5,091 nucleotides of DNA, from the NCBI GenBank assembly GCA_964470375.1, contig CAYYCP010000122.1, positions 1-5,091 on the forward strand, given 5' to 3'. This stretch comes from CAYNQK01 sp964470375 (GTDB taxonomy: Bacteria > Spirochaetota > Spirochaetia > Treponematales > JBGSOB01). Both the position numbers and the translations under genes were made by a program. This document shows, piece after piece, positions 1-5,091 of this stretch; the stretch's first letter is position 1, and every line of letters begins with the position of its first letter. Below the pieces are notes generated by a model. That model did no database searches. It was not told where the DNA came from and saw only the letters and a list, made by a program, of their open reading frames with translations.

Positions 1-713
1 GCTTGGCGCTGGCCGCCCGCCGGGCGGCTGGGGGCGCCGGCATCGAAACCCTCTTCCGGGCGATCCTGGACCTGGCACCTGAGGAGCGTTTTCTAACGGT
101 GCAGGCCGCCCGTGCGCGGGCTCTTGAGTTAGGTTCTCGATCGGGGCAGGCCCGTGAGGAAGCGATGGAGGTCTTGATCGGCCTCTCCGGACATTACCCC
201 GAAGACCTGGGCATCTTTGCGCCCCTCTACCTCAACCTTTTACGCCTGGATCGCCTGGATGCCCTCTTCATCCCCCAGGGCACCCTCCACGCCTACCTGG
301 AGGGGACCGGCGTGGAGCTGATGGCGAATTCCGACAATGTCCTGCGCGGAGGGCTGAGCCCCAAACGAGTCGACCCCGAAGAGCTGGCACGCATCCTGGA
401 TTTCCGCCCCTTCCGGCCGAGCAGGTTAAGGCCCCTGGCCGGCCCATCCGGCTGGGCCGCCTATCCGGTCGACTGTGCTGATTTTGGGCTGGCTGTCCTG
501 GACGCCGCCCAGGGAGGCGCGGCAGTCCGAGAGGGCGGGGGCCCGGAGATACTATTCTGTATCGATGGCGGCTTCCGCCTGACACAGAAAAAAGAATCCC
601 TGGAACTGGGAAGGGGTGGGGCGGTCTTTATCCCGGCCGCCTCGGGTGCTTACGAGCTCGGGGGCCGGGGTTTGGCCTTCAGAGCATCGCTACCCTCCGG
701 GCCCTCAAACTGA
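1..713 (+). CDS. manA: Mannose-6-phosphate isomerase, class I (3' part; 5' end outside window)
   Basis: This enzyme interconverts mannose-6-phosphate and fructose-6-phosphate in the cytosol, using a bound zinc ion. It links mannose catabolism and GDP-mannose synthesis to glycolysis. About 237 C-terminal residues are visible. Counting from the TTG at base 3, the family signature spans residues 90-124: FIPQGTLHAYLEG, then ELMANSDNVLRGGLSPK. His96 matches the family's zinc-ligand histidine and Arg115 the conserved active-site arginine. The usual RAGLTPK appears here as RGGLSPK, a mild variant. Before it is a helical segment (about 14-80), and after it a C-terminal cupin-like half (about 150-230) ending in FIPAASGAYEL. 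E. coli ManA is about 390 residues, so roughly 150 N-terminal residues, including the other zinc ligands, lie upstream. The TTG at base 3 is an internal codon, not the start. The last 64 bp overlap the 3' end of the opposing sensor gene, and no terminator hairpin is evident. Family assignment is secure; the overlap suggests the two transcripts interfere. Confidence 0.93.
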   Translation, partial: LALAARRAAGGAGIETLFRAILDLAPEERFLTVQAARARALELGSRSGQAREEAMEVLIGLSGHYPEDLGIFAPLYLNLLRLDRLDALFIPQGTLHAYLEGTGVELMANSDNVLRGGLSPKRVDPEELARILDFRPFRPSRLRPLAGPSGWAAYPVDCADFGLAVLDAAQGGAAVREGGGPEILFCIDGGFRLTQKKESLELGRGGAVFIPAASGAYELGGRGLAFRASLPSGPSN

Positions 714-3700
714 TCGCTGGACAGATTCCTAGAGAAAATGCGGTACACCAGCTGGGTGCGGTTCTCGGCATCGGCTTTCTCAAGAATTTTGCGCACATGG
801 TCCGACACAGTCTTGGTGGACAAGCCGCACATGGAGGCGATCTCCGGATCCGTATGGCCTTTTATCATAAGGGATAGAACCCGCGTCTGCTTGTTTGTCA
901 GGCCGAAGACCTTCGCGGCCTCCTCCAGGTCCGGGATCTGAGAGGCCGCCTGCGAGGGTGCCGCGGGCTCCCAGCCCATGCTGTCCAGGTGGCGCAAGAG
1001 GCTGCGCTTCATGAAATCCCGCTGGCGCCTCGAGAAATCCACCAAGGCCGCGACCTTGGCTACCAGGGCTTCCATGGAGAAGGGCTTGATGAGATAATCC
1101 ACCGCCCCGCCGGCCAGGGCCTCCCTGATCTCGGCATCGATCGCCCGGGCGCTCAGGAAGACGAAGGGCAGGGGCCTGCCCAGGCCCTGGCGCAGGCGTT
1201 CGCAGAGCTCCAGGCCGTCCATCACCGGCATCATCACGTCGCTGACCACCAGTTCCGTGTCTGGGAAATCCTTGACCGCTTCCAGAGCCTCGCGGCCATC
1301 CCTCGCCGTCGTGACCTCGAAGAAGGGCGAGAGTCCGTCGCTGATGAAGGAGAGGAGGTCAGGGTCGTCGTCCACCGCCAGGACGCGCGCCTTGACGGGA
1401 GGAGGCTCGGGGCAGATCCCCTGCTCCGCCTGGGCGGAGCTGTCCGCCGGCTTCTTGGCCGATATCTGCATGCCGATGACCTGGGGAGCCGAGTCTTCTT
1501 CTTCCACGGGGGGAAGGTCCGTGACTTCGCCCAAAGCCCGGACTATTCCGGCCTCGGATGCTTCGGGCCGGTCGGCCGACCTTGCGGAGGCCTCAGGGAG
1601 GCGCAGGGTGATGAGAAGCCCGCCCTTCCTGGGCAACAGCTCCAGGACTCCGCCCATGGCCTCCACGGAAGCACGGATGAGGGTCAGGGTCTTTCCCTTG
1701 ACCCAAGCCGGAGCGAAAGCCCTTGGGGGCCCCTTCTCCCATTCTTTTTCGATGAGCCTGCATGCCTCGGCTTCCGTGAGCCCGGGAGCATCTAGGTCAA
1801 GGAGGACCTGGGGAGAGATATCCGTCTTGAGTGCTCTCGCGCTTATAGTACCGGCCCGAACGGCTTCCCTGCGTCCCTGACCCCCCTCCGCCCTTCTCTC
1901 TCCGGCCGGCGTCGCTGGGAGGAGATCGATGAGGAGCTCGAGGGCCTTGCCGAGGGCGGCGTCGATGAGGATGGGGTCGGCCGAGACGATCAGGGCGGCC
2001 TGTCCCCGGGCCGGCTCCTCCAGCTTGATGCACGCGCCGCGGGATTCTGCAGCCGAGCGCAGGTTAGCCACGGCGAAGGACAGCCGCTGGCCCAGGTCCA
2101 GGGCCTTGTATTCGCGGCGGAGGCCCTTGCTCATCAGGGCCAGCACGGCCAGGATCCCCTCGGCACGGGAGGCTAGGAGGGAAGCCTGGCGCGCCAGGGC
2201 CTCGGCGCGGGGATCGCGCAGTTCCGCCGGGCGTCCGCCCTTGCGCGGGGCCATGGCGTTGAGGGCCAGCCGGACGGAGGCTAGGGGTTCCCGCAATTCA
2301 TGGCTGAGTTCTTCCACAAAGGCGGCCTTATCGAGCTCGGCGGCCTTAAGGAGGCGGTCAGCCTCGTGCAGGCCTTGGTTGCGGCGCTGCAGGGAGCGTA
2401 GGAGGGAATCGCGTTGGCGCTTCAGCTTGGAACCCGAGCGGCGCAGGAACTCGGCAAGCCTCTGCAGGGCCAGGGCGCGCGCGGAAGCCTGGATGGAGAC
2501 GAAGGCACCCAGGCCGAAGGGGCTGAGGGCCGGGGCCAGGGGAGCTCCGCCTCTGCCCAAGAAGCCCATCGTCAAATCATAGCCGAAGCCCGCCAAGAGG
2601 ACGGCCGATCCTAAGGACTTCCAGGGGGCGGATCCGGCTCCCGCCCGGGCGGCCCTGAGGGCATCCATGCCCGGAAAGATCAGGAAGAAGCTGGAAAAGA
2701 GGGCCGGGAGAAGGGCCGAGCGGAGGAGACCCAGGGGTGCCGCCCAAGCCCAGGCCAGGCAGAGAATGCCGATGGCTGCGCAGGCAGGCCAGAGGAAGCG
2801 CCTTACGCGTTTACACGCCGGAGCGGCCATGGCGATGCAAGGAAGGGAAACATAAAATGCGCTCGCGCTGATGCGCGCGTTCAGGGCGTAGGCCGCGCCG
2901 GAAAGGGGGATCAGGAGTTCCAGGCCCATGCCTCCGCAGAAGGTCATGAGGGAACCCAGGAGGCATAGGGACAGGAGTATGGCGCCGCGGGCGGTGCGGG
3001 GTCTCGGCCTGAGGCTCATGCCCATGTGGATGATCAGGATTGCCCATGCCCCCAGGAGGGCGGCGCGGGGCAGGAGACTCCATGCCAAGCTGGCTCCGAG
3101 CTTCGCCGAGTTTCCGAGGATGGGCGCTTCGCCTGACATGCCGCTCAGGCCCGCGGGGTACGCTGTCTGGAGGAGGAGGAGGAGATCGCCATCCTGCGCA
3201 TCGACCCTGGCCAGGGCGGGCAGCCCGCTTGCCCTCACCTCGGTATCGATGTCAGATATTCTGCCTGCCGATGCCACCAGGACTCCATCGGCATAGAGCC
3301 TATAGGCCGCGTGAGGGGCCGGGATGAGAATGGCATCGGGGAGCCATGGCTCAGGCATATCTTTTCCCAGGCGAATAGCGAGGGAATAAGTTGCGCAACA
3401 AACAGATGCATATACCCCAGATCTACCGGGCTCATCTTCGGCTACTGCTCGAAAGGGAGAAAGAAAGGCCTGGGGACTAAGCTTACCCATTTCCTCAGGG
3501 GTGATAACCCGCCTACCGAGGAGGGCCCATGGTCCATCCAGTCGGATGGATAGGGATCCCTCGACCCTACGTGCATCGATTTTTCCTTCCCTGATTTCGA
3601 CGCGTGATGATGCTGAGACATCGTTTTTTAGGAGGGGTAGGAGAGCGATGCCGAGGGAAAGGACGATGAGGCTGATGAAAATGACATAATGGCCGATATT

Positions 3701-3733
3701 GTTTTTTTTCGATGCAATTCGGCCTTCCACCAT
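650..3733 (-). CDS. Membrane hybrid sensor: 7TMR-DISM-like sensor, HisKA, degenerate HATPase, receiver, LuxR-type HTH
   Basis: A 1027-residue membrane signalling protein that probably senses an extracytoplasmic ligand and binds DNA itself. Numbered from the ATG at 3733, it has: a signal anchor (17-35); an extracytoplasmic beta-rich jelly-roll-like domain (about 40-214, with ATYSLAIRLG and AYRLYADGVLVASAG); about seven membrane helices (218-417), as in 7TMR-DISM proteins; a charged coiled coil (419-469); a HisKA dimerisation segment with an intact H-box, ELSHELREPL (His478); an HATPase_c-like region (544-714) lacking normal N, G1 and G2 boxes; a low-complexity linker (715-779); a receiver (782-900) with Asp788-790, phospho-acceptor Asp832, Ser861 and Lys883; and a LuxR/GerE HTH (about 939-1000) containing LSTKTVSDHVRKILEKA. 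There is no PAS domain. I chose ATG 3733 because the membrane anchor follows at once. A TTG at 3781 would add 16 residues. Neither start has a good Shine-Dalgarno (only AAGG, 2 nt before the ATG), suggesting low expression. The last 21 codons lie antisense to manA. Target genes are unknown; the divergent transporter and manA are candidates. Confidence 0.9.
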   Translation of the reverse strand: MVEGRIASKKNNIGHYVIFISLIVLSLGIALLPLLKNDVSASSRVEIREGKIDARRVEGSLSIRLDGPWALLGRRVITPEEMGKLSPQAFLSPFRAVAEDEPGRSGVYASVCCATYSLAIRLGKDMPEPWLPDAILIPAPHAAYRLYADGVLVASAGRISDIDTEVRASGLPALARVDAQDGDLLLLLQTAYPAGLSGMSGEAPILGNSAKLGASLAWSLLPRAALLGAWAILIIHMGMSLRPRPRTARGAILLSLCLLGSLMTFCGGMGLELLIPLSGAAYALNARISASAFYVSLPCIAMAAPACKRVRRFLWPACAAIGILCLAWAWAAPLGLLRSALLPALFSSFFLIFPGMDALRAARAGAGSAPWKSLGSAVLLAGFGYDLTMGFLGRGGAPLAPALSPFGLGAFVSIQASARALALQRLAEFLRRSGSKLKRQRDSLLRSLQRRNQGLHEADRLLKAAELDKAAFVEELSHELREPLASVRLALNAMAPRKGGRPAELRDPRAEALARQASLLASRAEGILAVLALMSKGLRREYKALDLGQRLSFAVANLRSAAESRGACIKLEEPARGQAALIVSADPILIDAALGKALELLIDLLPATPAGERRAEGGQGRREAVRAGTISARALKTDISPQVLLDLDAPGLTEAEACRLIEKEWEKGPPRAFAPAWVKGKTLTLIRASVEAMGGVLELLPRKGGLLITLRLPEASARSADRPEASEAGIVRALGEVTDLPPVEEEDSAPQVIGMQISAKKPADSSAQAEQGICPEPPPVKARVLAVDDDPDLLSFISDGLSPFFEVTTARDGREALEAVKDFPDTELVVSDVMMPVMDGLELCERLRQGLGRPLPFVFLSARAIDAEIREALAGGAVDYLIKPFSMEALVAKVAALVDFSRRQRDFMKRSLLRHLDSMGWEPAAPSQAASQIPDLEEAAKVFGLTNKQTRVLSLMIKGHTDPEIASMCGLSTKTVSDHVRKILEKADAENRTQLVYRIFSRNLSSDQFEGPEGSDALKAKPRPPSS

Positions 3734-3922
3734 AGCCTTATTGTTGGCATGGAAAGGAAAAATCGTCAATAAATTTCCCAAAACAGGTAATTCTATGGTT
3801 CTCGACCGGTAATACTACGGATTGTGTTCTCATTGACCCTGTGCGAAAGTCGGGATCAGTAAAAATCATCGATAAACCAAGTGACAATAATAGAAGAAAG
3901 AGGGGCATATTCAGAATAATGT

Positions 3923-3940
3923 AAAAACAGCCCTGTTTTT
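3923..3940. promoter_or_regulatory. 18-bp palindrome upstream of the ATPase promoter (candidate operator)
   Basis: Two perfect 8-nt arms, AAAAACAG and CTGTTTTT, flank a central CC. The T run continues to 3942. The centre (3931/3932) lies about 61.5 bp upstream of the start predicted from the -10 box, a position typical of class I activator sites. It could instead form a small AT-rich hairpin followed by seven Ts. However, no gene ends here on the + strand, so a terminator role is less likely. The binding protein is unknown, and the LuxR-type HTH of the divergent sensor is only one possibility. Confidence 0.4.
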
Positions 3941-3957
3941 TTCCATGAAACCTCAAT

Positions 3958-3986
3958 TTGACAGCTTTTCGAAATCAGGCTACACT
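3958..3986 (+). promoter_or_regulatory. Sigma-70-type promoter for the ABC ATPase gene
   Basis: A perfect -35 box TTGACA (3958-3963) is separated by an optimal 17 bp from the -10 box TACACT (3981-3986; 4 of 6 match TATAAT, with the key first T, second A and last T present). The predicted transcription start is near 3993, giving a leader of about 29 nt. The spacer contains a small palindrome, TTTCGAAA (3967-3974), which may be incidental. AT-rich sequence upstream of -35 could act as an UP element. The start has not been mapped. Confidence 0.7.
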
Positions 3987-4010
3987 GGCCCCAATAGGAT
4001 ATCCCCAGAA

Positions 4011-4016
4011 GGGAGG
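4011..4016 (+). promoter_or_regulatory. Ribosome-binding site of the ABC ATPase gene
   Basis: GGGAGG, within the purine-rich run AGAAGGGAGG, lies 5 nt before ATG 4022. It is a strong Shine-Dalgarno and supports that start. The sensor gene on the other strand has nothing comparable. Confidence 0.8.
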
Positions 4017-4021
4017 CTGCA

Positions 4022-5091
4022 ATGGCCAAAGTGGAACTTAAGGGAATTACCAAGGTCTACGAGGGCAGCGTTCGCGCGGTCGATAACGCGAACATCGTCG
4101 TCGGAGACCAGGAATTCGTCGTTTTCGTCGGTCCCTCCGGGTGCGGAAAGTCGACCACGCTGCGCATGATCGCCGGCCTCGAGGACATCACCGAGGGCGA
4201 GCTGTACATCGACGGCGAGCTCGTCAATAACGTCCCGCCCAAGGACAGGAACATCGCCATGGTGTTCCAGAACTACGCCCTCTACCCCCACATGAGCGTG
4301 TACGACAACATGGCCTTCGGGCTCAGGATCCGCAAGATCGATAAGAAGGAGATCGAGCGCCGCGTCCGCGAGGCCGCCCGCATCCTGGACATCGAGAAGC
4401 TCCTGGACCGCAAGCCGCGCCAGCTCTCCGGCGGCCAGAGGCAGCGCGTGGCCGTGGGTCGCGCCATCGTCCGCAACCCCAAGGTCTTCCTCTTCGACGA
4501 GCCCCTCTCCAACCTGGACGCCAAGCTGCGCGTGCAGATGCGCGCTGAGCTCATCGACCTGCACGCCCGCCTCAAGGCCACCATGATCTACGTCACCCAT
4601 GACCAGGTCGAGGCCATGACCATGGGCGACAAGATCGTGGTCATGAAGGACGGCTTGGTCCAGCAGATCGGCTCCCCCCTCTACCTCTACAACCATCCCA
4701 TCAACAAGTTCGTGGCCGGTTTCATCGGCTCCCCGCCCATGAACTTCCTCTCGGTCAAGGTAGTCGAGCAGGGCGGCAAGATCTGGCTGGACGAGGGCTC
4801 CTTCAAGATCAAGGTGGTCGATGAGCACGTCGAGTACCTCAAGGCCTATGTGGACAAGGAAGTCTACTTCGGCATCCGTCCCGAGGATCTCAACTTCGTC
4901 GAGCGCCCCAGCAAGGACAACAACATCCCGGCCAAGGTGACCGTGGTCGAGCCCCTGGGCGCCGAGATCCACCTGTGGACCACCACCCCCACCCAGCCGA
5001 TGGTGGCGCGCGTGCCGCCCCACCACACCTTCCGCATGGAAGACATGATCAACTTCGAGCCTGTCATGGAAAAGGCCCGTTTCTTCGACAA
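4022..5091 (+). CDS. ugpC: Carbohydrate ABC transporter ATP-binding protein, MalK/UgpC/MsmX family (3' end outside window)
   Basis: This is the cytoplasmic ATPase that powers an ABC importer for sugars, oligosaccharides or glycerol-3-phosphate-type substrates. 356 residues are visible with no stop. All nucleotide-binding motifs are intact: Walker A GPSGCGKST (37-45), Q-loop Gln83, signature LSGGQ (135-139), Walker B VFLFDE with Glu160, D-loop SNLD (163-166) and switch His193. The GSPPMNF segment (237-242) begins the C-terminal MalK-type regulatory region, with GIRPEDL (284-290) and a TOBE-like beta domain following. Relatives are about 355-375 residues, so only a short tail should be missing. 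The start is fixed by a strong Shine-Dalgarno and an upstream promoter. Codons are strongly biased to G/C third positions, consistent with high expression. No permease or binding-protein gene is visible, so it may be a shared ATPase serving several importers, as MsmX does. The symbol marks the family, not a proven substrate; malK or msmX would be equally defensible. Confidence 0.93.
   Translation, partial: MAKVELKGITKVYEGSVRAVDNANIVVGDQEFVVFVGPSGCGKSTTLRMIAGLEDITEGELYIDGELVNNVPPKDRNIAMVFQNYALYPHMSVYDNMAFGLRIRKIDKKEIERRVREAARILDIEKLLDRKPRQLSGGQRQRVAVGRAIVRNPKVFLFDEPLSNLDAKLRVQMRAELIDLHARLKATMIYVTHDQVEAMTMGDKIVVMKDGLVQQIGSPLYLYNHPINKFVAGFIGSPPMNFLSVKVVEQGGKIWLDEGSFKIKVVDEHVEYLKAYVDKEVYFGIRPEDLNFVERPSKDNNIPAKVTVVEPLGAEIHLWTTTPTQPMVARVPPHHTFRMEDMINFEPVMEKARFFD

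Larger units (their letters stand above)
3734..4021. other. AT-rich divergent intergenic region between sensor and ABC ATPase genes
   Basis: This 288-bp region is clearly poorer in GC than the flanking genes; for example 3841-3900 has 22 G/C in 60. It carries the promoter, palindrome and ribosome-binding site listed separately for the rightward gene. For the leftward sensor gene I see only weak promoter candidates. One is TTGTCA (3887-3882) and TTTACT (3863-3858) with an 18-bp spacer. Another is TAGAAT (3795-3790) with no recognisable -35 box. A - strand reading frame runs through the region and stops 4 nt before the sensor ATG; it is discussed as a finding. I see no tRNA, riboswitch or convincing terminator here. 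Confidence 0.75.

Noticed and set aside
3..5. TTG at base 3 as the true start of manA.
   Set aside because: The family needs about 150 more N-terminal residues carrying zinc ligands. The open frame simply enters from the left edge of the window.
989..2582. Several + strand open frames of 200-270 codons opposite the sensor gene.
   Set aside because: They overlap a - strand frame with clear HisKA, receiver and HTH motifs. Their predicted products are low-complexity, rich in Arg, Gly, Ala and Ser, and lack domains.
3734..3781. TTG at 3781 as the sensor start, adding 16 residues.
   Set aside because: It has no Shine-Dalgarno, and the extra residues are not needed for the membrane anchor, which follows directly after ATG 3733. 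It cannot be fully excluded because ATG 3733 also has a poor ribosome-binding site.
3923..3942. The inverted repeat plus seven Ts as a Rho-independent terminator.
   Set aside because: The stem is almost all A/T with a 2-nt centre, so it would be weak, and no + strand gene ends upstream. An operator or chance palindrome fits better.
3980..5026. A 348-codon open frame on the - strand opposite the ABC ATPase gene, rich in His, Asp, Val and Leu.
   Set aside because: It is the antisense shadow of a highly codon-biased gene: G/C-ending codons remove stops on the opposite strand. The + strand frame has every ABC ATPase motif, a promoter and a Shine-Dalgarno, while the antisense product has no recognisable domain.

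Overview
This 5.1-kb, GC-rich bacterial window holds three protein-coding genes and one AT-rich divergent intergenic region. Left to right they are: the 3' two-thirds of a class I mannose-6-phosphate isomerase gene (manA, + strand); a large membrane-bound hybrid signalling protein on the - strand (7TM sensor, histidine-kinase core, receiver, LuxR-type HTH); and, on the + strand, a sugar ABC-transporter ATPase of the MalK/UgpC/MsmX family that runs off the right edge. I see no RNA genes, insertion sequences, CRISPR arrays or phage genes.

The organism cannot be fixed from three genes. The N-terminal architecture of the sensor (extracytoplasmic jelly-roll-like domain, then a seven-helix 7TMR-DISM-type membrane block) and the feel of the ATPase sequence resemble GC-rich members of the Spirochaetota. 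This is an inference from family knowledge, held with low to moderate confidence.

manA and the sensor gene converge and overlap tail to tail by 64 bp, with no terminator visible between them. The sensor and ATPase genes diverge from a region of about 290 bp that is much poorer in GC than the genes. The + side of that region has a near-consensus sigma-70 promoter (TTGACA, 17 bp, TACACT), a strong Shine-Dalgarno, and an 18-bp palindrome centred close to -61.5 from the predicted start. The - side has only weak promoter and ribosome-binding signals.

A plausible working model is a carbohydrate uptake and use locus. The ATPase would energise import of a sugar or glycerol-phosphate-type substrate, ManA would feed mannose-6-phosphate into glycolysis, and the membrane regulator would sense an extracytoplasmic ligand and regulate nearby transcription through its own HTH. 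The most unusual point is in the regulator. Its phospho-accepting His and its receiver look intact, but the ATP-binding (HATPase_c) region has lost the residues that define the N, G1 and G2 boxes, so it may be a pseudokinase.
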